A stretch of DNA of 64,000 nucleotides from Sinonovacula constricta (taxonomy: Eukaryota; Mollusca; Bivalvia; Cardiida; Solecurtidae). A model generated the notes under the pieces. It had not been told where the DNA came from, ran no database searches, and saw nothing but the letters and a program-made list of their open reading frames with translations. The stretch spans positions 4,055,882 to 4,119,881 of the forward strand of contig CM017568.1 in the NCBI GenBank assembly GCA_007844125.1, written 5' to 3'. The position numbers were made by a program, and so were the translations under genes. Below, one piece after another: positions 1 to 12,002 of this stretch (the first letter of the stretch is position 1; every line of letters starts with the position of its first letter).

Positions 1-1320
1 TGTGTAACTCATGGGTTAATCACTATTGTTTACCGACAATGCATGCGCAGTTTGATGATGAAAACAGATCTTTTAATGGAAGGTATATTAATATATTTTT
101 AAGTAATCTGTCATGATATTTCAGTAAAGATTGAATGTGGTTCATCAAAGTTTCAGTAAATGAGCAAAAGTTGAAAAAATGCTAAACAGAAAATCTGTGT
201 CCAGCCCACTATAAACATTATTGCAGCATAATCAATCGGGAATGAAGTCTACCAAAAAATGTAAAGACAAAGGCAAATCATTAAAAGGAAAACAAAACCT
301 CTCCTCAACAATATCCTTTGAAATGATATAAAATGTACACAGATATAAAATGTACACAAAATGCCTTCTGACAAGATCATATGTAAACACAATCTAACTA
401 CTGAACATTTGTAAATATTGCATAAATATACGATAATAAGGATTGAACACTTAGAAAGGCCACGTATTTCAACATACATTAAACATTTTAGTACTTTTGA
501 GATCTATTTTTCATACCTTATGAAGAGGTTTGCATACCTTATGCAGTGAATCTGGCATAAAACATGACAGGAACCAAGTCACAAATCTGATTGTCTTTGG
601 ACAAACAAAAAGATTATTTATTAAACAGTTATTCCTATTCTGGCCAAGAATCTGTAAATGGAGTTACCTTTTTTTCTCTTCACCAGTCAAGGACTGCAGA
701 TTTTCCAATAGATACATTGTCTTTCTCTGTGAGCAAAATAGCTCTCCGGACACGCACTGTCTTCCCAGGTTAAAGGTATTTCTTTTTGATGATTTTGGCA
801 TTTTTTTACAGCTAGACTTAATCTCATTTCATGAAGCAGCCTTTTTATTTGGTTGTCTAAGCATTTTGTTAGATAGATACATCAAATCATTTGCATCTTA
901 AAGGTTATCCCAGGACTGGTTCACCAAGTGTAAGGATAATGAGACTGATAGTGGTATCATGCAATATATCCATGGTATGAAATTACTAATGAGACTGGTT
1001 GTGGTATTATATATATTATAAGATATTTCAAGCTGATACTGTCTCCATATGAATTTGTTACAATGGTGATATGATGGTGATATGAAGAGAATGATAGTAG
1101 TAATCATGATTAGCAGCTTGATGGAGTTGAACACAACATAATTGCAGAGAACATAATAATGAGAATGATGAAGTGGAAGAAGAGGTGCACACCGACTAGC
1201 ACTCAATGAAATACTTTAACTGAATAACATAGAATGGGTTGAAAAGTTGGAATGAAACTTTGCGATATGTTTGGCAGATCATATTCATGTTCACTAATAA
1301 GACGGCCCCCTACATTTAAT
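1..1320. other. AT-rich intergenic sequence, no supported gene
   Basis: No reading frame here has a recognisable domain. One minus-strand stretch near 690-770 reads like a short coding piece (TVRVRRAILLTEKDNV), and the plus frame over the same bases is also open. It is too short to assign. The rest is low-complexity AT-rich DNA. Confidence 0.5.
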
Positions 1321-1325
1321 GGAAT

Positions 1326-2525
1326 TACCCTCATTCTGGACCATCTGCATTCCGGACCATCATTTCGGACCATCATTCCTCACCATGCAATAATCATACT
1401 CGACCACTTTGGTCGTCATCCTGGACCATATGATAATACTAGTACAATCACTCCGGACCATATTTATTTTATTAATGAAATATGTATCATGAACTTAGGA
1501 AAAAAGTATAGACTAATCTAAGATTTAACACATATATTACCAAGGCCCTTGCAAAACCCTCGTTTAACCTTTTATTGATGTAAAAATTCTTTAAAACTTG
1601 AGGTCTTTAACACATGTCCTTAATAAAATATATTGTTTGTTTTAGCGATTAGGTCAGTTTCTGTGTATATAGATTTGGACAAAATGTTTTGTTTATTTGG
1701 AAATGGCATCCAAAAAATCATGTCCGAAAATCAAATTACACCTCATTATGCAAAATAAACACAGGCCTATTGGCAGCACACTTTTATCAGTAACATTCGA
1801 CTGTTGTTCAGTGTTCACACCTTTTTTTGTTACTGTCGGTTACTGATTAGTGTAACAGAAAATTGCATGCATACAGTAAATATAGTCAAACGTGCAAACT
1901 TTCTGGTTAAGTGGCACAATCATTTTATTTAATAAGTTGTCCATTTTAATTAATTGATTAGTTGTCCAATTAATGTTGTTAATTATCAGCGTGTGTTTGT
2001 CTACTCGCAAAAGTTAAAGAATGGAGAATATGCATAAATTAGTTGTTCTACAAAGGTGTATATAATGTGTGTCGAAACACTAAACGACATTCAACGTTTT
2101 TTACGATGACGCAGCATACGGCTTCTTCTGCAACAGAGGCGTATTCAAAAATCACAGAGCTGTTGAATGTGACCTTTGTGGAAAATGGCAGCACCTCCTG
2201 TGTGGAAATACAGGTATTTGTAATAATATGAAAATTAGTAAACATTCTTACCTTATTATTTACTTGTTTGTCCTAAATTTTTAGAAATTTGATCAATACA
2301 CATTAAAGCGGAGCGTTCGATGAGCCAAGCATAAAGGAATGTGCATTTCACTATAGCCAAGCCCTCTGGAGAAAGGCCCAGGAACTCGGTCTTTAGGTGT
2401 TCTCTGATTTATGGACACAATTATAGGATGCCATTTCCATGTCAACATAAACAAAATATTTTCTTTATGGTCGAGAATGATGGTCTGAAATGATGGTCCG
2501 GAAGGCAGATGGTCCAGAATGAAGA
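1326..2525. mobile_element. Decayed element with imperfect inverted ends (GGACCATC ends)
   Basis: Bases 1330-1380 contain CATTCTGGACCATCTGC followed by repeated GGACCATCAT blocks. The reverse complement of 2465-2522 carries nearly the same series. A second pair lies inward: 1675-1735 (GGAAATGGCATCC) matches the reverse complement of 2410-2470. Two nested inverted pairs in the same order suggest an old DNA transposon of about 1.2 kb. No clear target-site duplication was found. A PHD-like exon fragment lies inside near the right end. Confidence 0.4.
2084..2213 (+). CDS. PHD-like zinc-finger exon fragment (transposase-associated type)
   Basis: A frame opens after a stop at 2081 and runs through a likely splice donor (CAG|GTATTT) at 2213/2214. 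It has no ATG, as expected for an internal exon. The translation contains AVECDLCGKWQHLLCG: a C-x2-C pair, then W-x-H-x2-C, which is the core of PHD-like fingers. An earlier Cys lies about 18 residues upstream (GFFCNRG). Such fingers occur at the N-terminus of invertebrate proteins related to MULE/FLYWCH transposases; that link is from family knowledge. A possible acceptor is the CAG at 2112-2114. No partner exon is visible, so it may be a transposon relic. An overlapping plus-strand frame from 2106 also reads to the same donor but shows no domain. Confidence 0.42.
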
Positions 2526-2939
2526 TTCACCCATTTAATAATCCTTAATACCCTAAAATATGTGCATTCTATTTTCAGCTCAAACATCAATAAACACACG
2601 TCCAAAGAACAAACAATTTCTTGTGGTGATAAAGGACATATACCCCCATCAATTGATGCCATTCGTTTAATCAATCACCCTATACTGCTGGAAAATTTCG
2701 CTGTTGATTTGCACTTTTATTTTTTTTGTATCTCCGAAGAAATATCAACTTCCGGTACCTCGGTTTGGTTACGCCATGATATTCGATTATCGCAAACTGC
2801 TAGGCTGAAAATTTCTCCGTGGAAATCCTAACAGGACATCTTTTTTCTAATGATATGCGTTTTATTTGGTTTAATCAACAAAAGTAGTAATAATATCAAG
2901 CTCAGATTTGGCTGATCTGCAATACACTATGATCCACTA

Positions 2940-3005
2940 CCCCAAAAAACTGTACCATAAACTGTCTTATCTGTGCCTATAACATCACATGGAAACTATC
3001 TATAT
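2940..3005 (+). repeat. Solo copy of a MITE end
   Basis: The segment with AAACTGTCTTATCTGTGCC and CATGGAAACTATCTAT closely matches the right end of the MITE at 12003-12536. No matching inverted end was found nearby, so this is a truncated or solo copy. Confidence 0.55.
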
Positions 3006-3578
3006 CAATATATTGTCTCTTGGTATACAGAAATTGTTGATCTGAAAAAAGTTAATGACATTGCAAAATACCCAAATTAAATAAATAAGAAACCCTCTCA
3101 AAGCAACCTTAAAGAAGTCAACATGACAAAGTTTATTTCTGTTTAAATAAAAATAAGGTTTATAATGAAATAAGTTTGTCAGACTGTTGTAGAGTTTATC
3201 AAAAGACAATTTTGAATTGGTTAAAATTCATCAGTCAATATTATGTGAATACCTGAAACTGACATAATATACTAACGATACCGGTCACCCTCACGATACC
3301 AATCAGTCGTAATGGGTCAGAAGTGGTTTCACTGCCTAACATGTCGGTGAATTGCATTGAATGTGGACTTTGCGTGAGTATGAAGCAGCATGCTATTGAA
3401 TACCAATACATACATACAAGTAAAATAAAAGTTTCTTACCAGTCAAGTCGTAATTTTGGAGATTTCTATATAATTCAAAATTACCGTCGAAGAAGATACA
3501 AACAACCCATGCAGTGACCCTTAAAACAACACTCTCCCAGTACACATAAAACTCCGATACACACTCGCTGGTAAACGG

Positions 3579-3652
3579 GGTAGCGAAATATCTTGGTGCG
3601 AAACATCCTAGGTGCGAAACATCTGGGTAGCGAAATAGAAGGTAGCGAAACA
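3579..3652 (+). repeat. Short degenerate tandem repeat (GGTAGCGAAACATC)
   Basis: Five tandem variants of GGTAGCGAAACATC or GGTGCGAAACATC, with spacing of about 14-18 bases. Units differ by one or two bases. No coding role is visible. Confidence 0.6.
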
Positions 3653-3654
3653 TC

Positions 3655-4534
3655 TGTAAATCGTTGTGTTTGTTTTCAAAGATAGCTCGAAACTTGCCGA
3701 GGCCGAATTTAAATTTAAAAGCATGCAGAAAAAATGCATATTAGCACAAAAATTACCTCTCCTTGAAAAATGTGATAGAGCGGTGGTGTGTTGTCGTTAT
3801 CACGCTTTCTTTTGAATGACTCTGTTCCAGGTGGCTTCGACATTTCGTTGAATTAAGGAAAAAAACAATATTCAGGGGCGGTTACTAATGTAGAATTCCT
3901 CGCAAATCGCAATTTCTTGTTTTTGGAACATTAACTTTCGTCCTTTTCCCACGGTTCTGATTTTTAAAGCTTTAGATCTATATGTCATAAAAGTTATGAA
4001 GATCTTGAGCCTATTTATAAAAACAAAACAAAAAATCTCAACAACAAATATTTCTATGAATACTTTTATTTATAAAAATAAAACTGGCAGCGTAAGATTT
4101 CTTCGAACTTCTTCATTAATGTAAAATACACAAGATGAGTCCGAAGACGGAAATCGTTAGATCCACACCGTTGAAGTCTACACACCGTTTAAGTTAGGTG
4201 TCACTCACGGTTAGCCACGCCTTCTCTGTGCAGGCACAGTATTCGCCGAAAAGAACCAACACTAGACGTCGGTTGCAAAGATAATGTTTATATACATAAT
4301 GGTGAAAACTATTTACTGATTATAGGTTTATTTAGTTCAGAAATTTAGCACACTATATTTTCGACGGATTGTTCGCACGGCAAACAGTAATAAAACGGTA
4401 AAATACAAGTTAGTTTCAGCATATTTGTCAACGAGAAGAATTCTCAGTTGAAATGCTATCAAGTATTATTATGGAACTGAATGCATTGACGAATACCAAC
4501 ATGATAACGGATGTTCATAACACTATTTAAGTCA
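3655..4534. other. No gene seen
   Basis: AT-rich sequence without a supported reading frame. Around 4165-4200 there are weak echoes of the neighbouring 62-bp satellite (ACACCGTTTAAGT), so the array may once have extended further left. Confidence 0.5.
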
Positions 4535-6180
4535 AATAGTAAGAGGTGTACACAATGTATTAAGTGACGTTATAAGCAGCACATCATTCACGTAAGTTGG
4601 GTAATATGTGTGCACAGGGTCCTGTATGACCATAATAAGCCGCACACCATTTAAGTCTGGTGGATAAAAGGTGGACGCAGTCATGGCCGTTACAAGCCGC
4701 ACACCGTTTAAGTCAGGTGTGTTAGAGGTGTATACAGAGCACCGAATGACCGTTAAAAGCCACACATTATTCAAATCCTTTGAGAAAAAATCGTAAAAAG
4801 AACACATTATGGCCGTTATAAGCAACACCCCTTTCAGGTCCATTGAAAATAATGTGTACAAAAGGCACCTTTGGCCGTCATTAGCCGCACACCATTTAAG
4901 TGAGACGGATATATAATTACACATGATCCCGTGTTACCATGATAAGCCAAACACTATTTAAGTCGGGTGGAATTATGTGTACACAGGGTCTCGTATGGCA
5001 ATTATAAGCCGCACACCATTTAAGTAAGGTGGATATGTGCACACAGGGTCCCGTATGGCCATGATAAGCCGCACACTATTTAAGTCAGGTGGATATATAC
5101 GTGTACACAGGATCCCGGTAAGACCATTCTAAGCCGTGCACCATTTAAGTCAGGTGGATATATGTGTACACAGGATCCTGGTAAGACGATTCTAAGCCGT
5201 GCACCATTTAAGTCAGGTGGATTTATGTGTACACAGGGTCTCGGATGGCCATTATAAGCCGAACACTATTTAAGTCAGGTGGCAATATATGTACATAGGT
5301 TCTCGTTTGGCCATTCTAAGCCGCACACCATTTGAGTCAGATGGATGTAAGTGTACACAGGGTCGCGTATGGTCATTATAAGCCGCACACCATTTAAGTC
5401 AAGTGGATGTATGTGTACACATGGTTCCGTATGGCCATTCTAAGCCTCACACCATTTAAGTCAGGTTGATGATAGTGTACACATTGTTCCGTATGGCCAT
5501 TCTAAGCCTCACACCATTTAAGTCAGGTGGATGTAAGTGTACACATGGTATCGTATGATCATTCTAAGCCTCACACCATTTAAGTCAGTTTGATGTATGT
5601 GTACACATGGTTCCGTATGGCCATTCTAAGCCTCACACCATTTAAGTCAGGTTGATTTAAGTGTACACATGGTATCGTATGGTCATTTTAAGTCTCACAC
5701 CGTTTAAGTCAGGTTGATGTATGTGTACACATGGTTCCGTAAGGCCATTCTAAGACGCACACCATTTAAGTCAGGTGGATGTATGCGTACACATGGTTCC
5801 GTATGGCCTTTCTAAGCCGCACACCATTTAAGTCAGGTTGAAGTATGTGTACACATGGTTCCGTATGGCCATACTAAGCCTCACACCATTTAAGTCAGGT
5901 GGATGTATGTTTACACATGGTTCCGTATGGCCATTCTAAGCCTCACACCATTTAAATAAGAAAGATGCAGATGCTCACAGGGTCCCGTATGGCCATTATA
6001 TGCCGCACACCATTTAAGTCAGGAGGATGTAGGTGTACAAAGGGTCCCGTATAGTCATTATATGTCGCTTAGCATTTAAGTCAAGGGGATATATGTCGAC
6101 ACAGGGTCCCGGTAAGACCATTCTTAGCCGCGCACCTTACGTGGATATAGGTGTACACAGGGTTGTGTATGACCATTATA
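4535..6180 (-). repeat. 62-bp satellite, block 1a (old, diverged)
   Basis: About 26 tandem copies of a unit near 62 bp. The landmark is AAGCCGCACACCATTTAAG, followed by a GTGGAT block and GTGTACACAGGGTCCCGTAT. Copies differ by many substitutions and small indels. Read on the minus strand, the landmark becomes CTTAAATGGTGTGCGGCTT, which is shared with the arrays at 10028-11520 and 50613-64000, so block 1a is in reverse orientation to them. Reading frames here are by-products of the repeat. Confidence 0.92.
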
Positions 6181-6533
6181 AATAGGTAAATAAGAAAAGG
6201 TTTTATCAAAATAACCACATATATTAAATTTAAACTACATCTAGACATAGGCAAACCGGATAAATGTAAATGTGACAAAAACACAGAGACGAGAATAACA
6301 CACAAGAAAAAACCCTCCAGTTACCGCCTTGGAACGGTCAGTCTGACTGTGGTGCTTTAACTTGGTTTGTGGAGTGTTCCAACCTCGCACTTCCTGAAGG
6401 TTTTTCTATCAAACAATGTAAATAAAAATGTCCTGTCTAAGTGAGACAATTAACAGTAAGCACGTGCATCGGGATTTAAAACAAATCAAATGAACTCATT
6501 AAAAGACAAAATAACTAGTAATAAAATAAAATA
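6097..6533 (+). repeat. Direct duplication inside the satellite, copy 1
   Basis: About 440 bp beginning in satellite sequence (CACAGGGTCCCGGTAAGACC) and continuing into non-satellite sequence with CAAACCGGATAAATG and GGAACGGTC. It recurs at 7003-7462 with scattered substitutions and small indels. The offset is about 906-913 bp. Because satellite sequence is inside both copies, a segmental duplication of array plus insert explains it better than an LTR pair. Confidence 0.8.
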
Positions 6534-7002
6534 TCAACATATGTATAATATGTACAGTAGATAAAAGCCTCGGAAACCTAAAACTTCCACATGAGATAGT
6601 AAAGCTAGTTTAAAATAAAACAACCCAAGCGATGACGAACAATTTAATAACGTCATACAATGCCATGACGTCATATGCCAAAAGTGTCAAAAGTTTAATG
6701 TAAAACACGAAAGAAATCATCGAATTTAAAAAAAAAACACACAACCCAAATCAACAAAACAAAATGTAGTATTGTAAGGAGTTAATATGTTATAAGTTTT
6801 AACATAAAATATCATAAAAAGCCGTGGATTTATCCGCTATTGGCATATTTAATAATAAAGGTACAAACAATCCCGGTGTTATACCTACTGTACAATCTCA
6901 CGTAAAGGCATGGAGACTGCTCAAGTTGTCTGACCTATATAGGGCATGATCGAAGAGATGTTCTAAAGCGACAAGAAATCCATTGGTGACTGTCCAATTA
7001 TG
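6534..7002. other. Spacer between duplicated segments
   Basis: Non-satellite AT-rich sequence with paired TGACGTCAT-like motifs (6661-6677). No gene is seen. Confidence 0.5.
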
Positions 7003-7462
7003 GCGACACAGGGTCCCGGTAAGACCATTCTTAGCCGCGCATCTTTAGTTTACGTGGATATAGGTGTACACAGGGTTCTGTATGACAATTATAAATAGGT
7101 AAATAAGAAAAGGTCCTATCGAAATAACCACATATATTAAAGTCTAAACTACATCTAGACCTAGGCAAACCGGATAAATGTAAATGTGACAAAAACACAG
7201 AGACGAGAATAACACACAAGAAAAAAACTCAGCAGTTATCGCCTTGGAACGGTCAATCGGCAAAAAGACCGACTGTGGTGCTTAAACTTGGTTTGTAGAG
7301 TGTTCCAACCTCGCACTTCCTGAAGGTTTTTCTATCAAACAAATAGTGTAAATAAAAAATATCCCGTCAAAGTGAAACAACTAACAGTAAGCACGTGCAT
7401 CGGGATTTAAAACACATCAAATGAACTAATGAAAGGACAAAATAACTAGTAATAAAATAAGT
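7003..7462 (+). repeat. Direct duplication inside the satellite, copy 2
   Basis: Second copy of the segment at 6097-6533. It resumes satellite sequence at about 7460, directly after AATAACTAGTAATAAAATAA, whereas copy 1 runs into the spacer at the same point. That junction marks the duplication breakpoint. Confidence 0.8.
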
Positions 7463-8560
7463 CAGGTGGATATATGTGTACACAGGTTCCTGTATGACCA
7501 TTCTAAGCCGCACAACATTTAAGTCAGGTGGATATAGGTGTACACGGGGCACCTTATGGCCGTAGTAAGCCGCACACCATTTAAGTCAGGTGGATATATG
7601 TGTACACATGGTTCCGTATGGCCATTATAAGCCTAACACCATTTGCGTTAGGTGGATAAAGGTGTACAGAGGGTCCCGAATAAGCATTATAAGCAGCACA
7701 CCATTCAAGTCAGATTGAATAATGGCTTACACAGGGTCTTTTATAGCCATTATAAACCGCACACCATTTATGTAAGAAGGATGCAGGTGCTCACAGGGTC
7801 CCGTGGGGCCATTATATGCCGCACACCATTTAAGTCAAGAGGATAAAGGTGAACACAGGGTCCCGCATAGCCATTATAAGCCGCACACCATTTACGTCAG
7901 ATGGATAAAGGTGAACACAGGGTCCCGCATAACCATTATAAGCCGCACGCCATTTACGTCAGATGGATAAAGGTGTACATAGGGTCCCACATAGCCATTA
8001 TAAGCCGCACACCGTTTACTTCAGATGGATAAAGGTGTACACATGGTCCCGCATATCCAATATAAGCCGCACGCCATAAACGTCAGATGGATAAAGGTGT
8101 ACATAGGGTCCCGCATAACCATTATAAGCCGCACACCATTTACGTCAGATGGATAAAGGTGTACACATGGTCCCGCATAGCCATTATAAGCCGCACGCCA
8201 TTTACGTCAGATGGATAAAGGTGTACACATGGTCCCGCATAGCCATTATAAGCCGCACGCCATTTACGTCAGATGGATAAAGGTGTACATAGGGTCCCAC
8301 ATAGCCATTATAAGCCGCACACCATTTACGTGAGATGGATAAAGGCGTACACGGGGTCCCGCATAGCCATTATAGCCGCACACCATTAACGTCAGATGGA
8401 TAACGGTGTACACAGGTTCCCGCATAGCCATTATAAGCCGCACACCATTTACGTCTGATGGATAAAGGTTACACAGGGTCCCGTATAGCCATAATAAGCC
8501 GCACACCATTTACGTCTGATGGATAAAGGTGTACACAGGGTCCCGCATAGCCATAATCAA
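7463..8560 (-). repeat. 62-bp satellite, block 1b
   Basis: About 18 copies of the same unit as block 1a. From 7850 to 8550 a subfamily dominates that carries GATGGATAAAGGTGTACAC and CCATTTACGTCAGATGG in place of CCATTTAAGTCAGGTGG. This subfamily is more uniform than block 1a, which indicates local homogenisation. Confidence 0.92.
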
Positions 8561-8882
8561 TCGTAAAACTTCGGGTATTTCCGTATGGTTCGTAAAATAC
8601 ACCTCGTACATAGCTCTAGAATACACCAAAGTGCGTCGCCTGAGTTATGAAACAGTGCCCGTTCGCGAGAAAGTAACAAATTATATATATATCATTTAGT
8701 TGAGTATATCTTGCAATAACAACGATTTTTTTTATCAATACAATCTATATGATTTACGGAAAATTGAAAAGTCAACATTAAATACCCAGTATTAAAACTA
8801 AGACACACAAAGTAGATCCAAGATGGCGCCTTATTATGTCAGAGGTCTCTTGCATAGCATAAAGGCCGAGGTGATCAGATTG
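8561..8882. other. Non-satellite spacer ending in a MITE-like end motif
   Basis: Unique sequence without a gene. At 8864-8882 it carries GGCCGAGGTGATCAGATTG, which resembles the terminal motif of the MITEs at 36119-36508 and 37630-37745. The satellite resumes immediately after it. Confidence 0.55.
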
Positions 8883-9345
8883 AGCCATAATAAGCCGTAC
8901 ACCATTTACGTCAGGCGGATATATAGGTGTACACAGGGTCCTGTATAGCCATTAAAAGCCGCACAACGTTTAAGGAACCCAGGCGGATAAGGGTGCACAC
9001 AAGGTCCAGTATGGCCATTATAAGCCGCACACCATTTACGTCAGGTGACAATGTGTGTACACAGGGCCCCGTATGACCATTATATGCCGCACAGCATTTA
9101 AGTCAGGAGGATGTAGGTGTACACTGGGTCCTGTATGGCCATTTTAAGCTGCACACCCTGTACACAGGGTCCCGAACAGCTATTTGAAGCCGCACGCCAT
9201 TCAGGTGTGTTGAGAGATCGGTGTACAAAGGACACCTTATACCCATTATATGCCGCACACCATTTAAGTTTGGTGGAATAGGTGTACATCAGTCCTCGCA
9301 TTTCCATTATAATCCGTACACAATTTAAGGTAAATAAAGTGCAAT
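8883..9345 (-). repeat. 62-bp satellite, block 1c
   Basis: About seven diverged copies with irregular spacing, including a shortened one around 9150-9170. The array decays into unique sequence after GTACACAATTTAAGG at about 9330. Confidence 0.85.
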
Positions 9346-10027
9346 AGACAATATACATATTTTGAAAATTAATGCAACTAATGTGTTGTATACTTTAATG
9401 ATGTCATGTAAGCCAGATTTTAAGAAACTCCTCATCTTATTTTGAATTTATGATTTTTTTTCTTCCAAAATTGACATTGAAGGTGTCTCTTGTTTAAAAA
9501 TAAGAAAACTCCAAATATTATATTATATCCCCTTTAGGAGCAATGTTTCGCTATTGCGTATCATTTGAAAACTATTTATAGCATTAGAACCAATCAAAAA
9601 TGTTACTCGATCGGTTTGACTCAAACTATGTAATTAATACTTTACAAACCCAGCACGTTTAGGCCCATTTTGCTATTGACATGACTTTATTAAAAAAAGT
9701 AACCGAGCTCTTGATAGCCAAACGATTTATGTCAGAATTGCCCTAAATGTTCTATAAATAATTTTGTTCATGCTGCAAAGTATAATATATATATATATAT
9801 ATCTTGGATTTCTTATTTATGGGTTGATGTTATGTTTTATTTTTCACAATAGGACAAAATACATAGTGGTGAAATGATTCGAATCTATAAACCTTTTCAC
9901 ATTAGAACAATATACATAGTTAGGAAATTATCGAATCTGTAAAGTATAAAACGGTTCTCAAGAGGGAAAAGGGTGAAATTGACATTTGTGACGTTGCGAA
10001 TAATGCCACAAAAGTTGATTACTTGTG
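9346..10027. other. Spacer between oppositely oriented satellite arrays
   Basis: AT-rich sequence with a short (AT)n run near 9786-9802. No gene is seen. It separates the minus-oriented satellite blocks from the plus-oriented array. Confidence 0.6.
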
Positions 10028-11520
10028 TACTCCTTTTACCCAACATACTTAAATGGTGTGCGGCTTTTAAAGTAATCTGGGGAACTATGCACACCTTTTA
10101 GCCAACAGACTTAAATGGTGTGCGGATTTTAAAGTAATCTGGGGAACTATGCACACCTTTTAGCCAACAGACTTAAATGGTGTGCGGCTTTTAAAGTAAT
10201 CTGGGGAACTATGTACACCTATTAGCCAACAGACTTAAATGGTGTGCGGCTTTTAAAGTAATCTGGGGAACTATGCACACCTTTTAGCCAACAGACTTAA
10301 ATGGTGTGCGGCTTTTAAAGTAATCTGGGGAACTATGCACACCTTCTAGCCAACAGACTTAAATGGTGTGCGGCTTTTAAAGTAATCTGGGGCACTATGC
10401 ACACCTTTTAGCCGACAGACTTAAATGGTGTGCGGCTTTTAAAGTAATATGGGGCACTATGCACACCTTTTAGCCAACAGACTTAAATGGTGTGCGGCTT
10501 TTAAAGTAATATGGGGCACTATGCACACCTTTTAGCCAACAGACTTAAATGGTGTGCGGCTTTTAAAGTAATCTGGGGAACTATGCACACCTTTTAGCCA
10601 ACAGACTTAAATGGTGTGCGGTTTTTAAAGTAATCTGGGACACTATGGACACCTTTTAGCCAACAGACTTAAATGGTGTACGGCTTTTAAAGTAATCTGG
10701 GGAACTATGCACACCTTTTAGCCAACAGACTTAAATGGTGTACGGCTTTTAAAGAAATCGGGGGAACTATGCACACCTATTAGCCAACAGACTTAAATGG
10801 TGTGCGGCTTTTCAAATAATATGGGGCACTATGTACACCTTTTAGCCAACATACTTAAATGGTGTGCGGCTTTTCAAGTAAAATGGGGAACTATGCACAC
10901 CTTTTAGCCAACAGACTTCAATGGTGTGCGGCTTTTAAAGTAATCTGGGGAACTATGTAAACCTTTCAGCCAACAGACTTAAATGGTGTGCGGCTTTTAA
11001 AGTAATATGGGGCACTATGAACACCTTTTAGCCAACAGACTTAAATGGTTTGTGGCTTTTATTGTAATATGGGGAACTATGTAAACCTTTTAGCCAACAG
11101 ACTTAAATGGTGTGCGGCTTTTAAAGTAATATGGGACACTATGTAAACCTTTTAGCCAACAGACTTAAATGGTGTGCGGCTTTTAAAGTAATATGGGGAA
11201 CTATGTAAACCTTTTAGCCAACAGATTTAAATGGTGTGTGGCTTTTAAAGTAATATGGGGCACTATGTACACCTTTTAGCAAACAGACTTAAATGGTGTG
11301 GGGCTTTTAAAGTAATATCGGGTACTATGCAACCTTTTACTCAACAGAATTGAATGGTGTTCAGCTTTAAAAGTAATACGGGGCACTATGTACACCCTAT
11401 ACCCAGCGGACCTAAATGATCTGCGGCATTTGTAATCATACATGGACACCTTTTACTCAACAGATAGAACTGATGTGCGGCTATTGAATGTAAAATTGTT
11501 CACTATGTGCACCATTGTGA
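10028..11520 (+). repeat. 62-bp satellite, array 2 (plus orientation)
   Basis: About 24 tandem copies with an exact 62-bp period in the core. Landmarks are ACTTAAATGGTGTGCGGCTT, TAAAGTAATCTGGGGAACT and ATGCACACCTTTTAGCC. Central copies are very similar; copies after 11280 decay. The ATGGTGTGCGGCTT block is the reverse complement of the landmark in blocks 1a-1c. The AGTAAT, GGGGCACTATGTGCAC and CAGACTT blocks match array 3. Confidence 0.95.
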
Positions 11521-11800
11521 AACCACAAAATACCGTTGAATATACTTATAAATATTCTACAAAATTTATTTATATAGGTAGTTTTGCCTGTCACTGTTTC
11601 AAATATTGTGTGTGTTTTACCGGATTGATGTTATCATTAAATTACACGGGCGTTTGTCCTCACTGCACTTTTCGGTCCATGTTGGTATTTGGATACACGT
11701 TTAACTCCGCCCACATACCACTACGACTCCGCCTACACTACTAGACTTAAACGGTGTGCGGAGTTAAATGGTGTGGGTTTAGCGATAACCGTCCGAAGAC

Positions 11801-11998
11801 ATGGCGCTAGAAGCTGCCATGGTTTTCCATGCAGAACTCAGTGCCACAAAGTTAATATGGGCAAACGTCAAATGCCAGGTGGCGTTCTGCAATCTTTAAT
11901 TCAAAATGAAAGATGTGTCGACCCAGACCATCAAGCCTGTCACTGCTGAAGAACGGGCCATGTGGTGCCGTCATGTAGAGGAGCCGTGGTGGAGATGA
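11801..11998 (+). pseudogene. C-terminal fragment of a DDE-superfamily transposase
   Basis: One frame reads through 65 codons with an internal TAA at about 11900 and a stop at 11996. Before the internal stop it contains ELSATKLIWANVKCQVA, which resembles the third-acidic-residue region of DDE-superfamily endonucleases (L-x-P-x-E-L-I-W-x-x-V-K type). Here the position usually held by the catalytic Glu reads Lys. After the stop the same frame continues with FKMKDVSTQTIKPVTAEE, then a W-C-x-H-V-E-E segment, as in the helical tail of these proteins. The N-terminal and central parts are missing. The fragment is inactive. A stray piece of the 62-bp satellite (GGTGTGCGG) lies just upstream at 11742-11778. 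Confidence 0.55.
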
Positions 11999-12002
11999 CC
12001 AA

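Noticed and set aside
4532..4924. 130-codon minus-strand ORF in the satellite
   Set aside because: It is a chance open frame over diverged 62-bp monomers; neighbouring monomers close the same frame.
6181..7460. LTR retrotransposon with 6181-6533 and 7094-7462 as LTRs
   Set aside because: The direct repeats include flanking satellite sequence, the interior is about 560 bp and non-coding, and no polypurine tract or primer site is seen.
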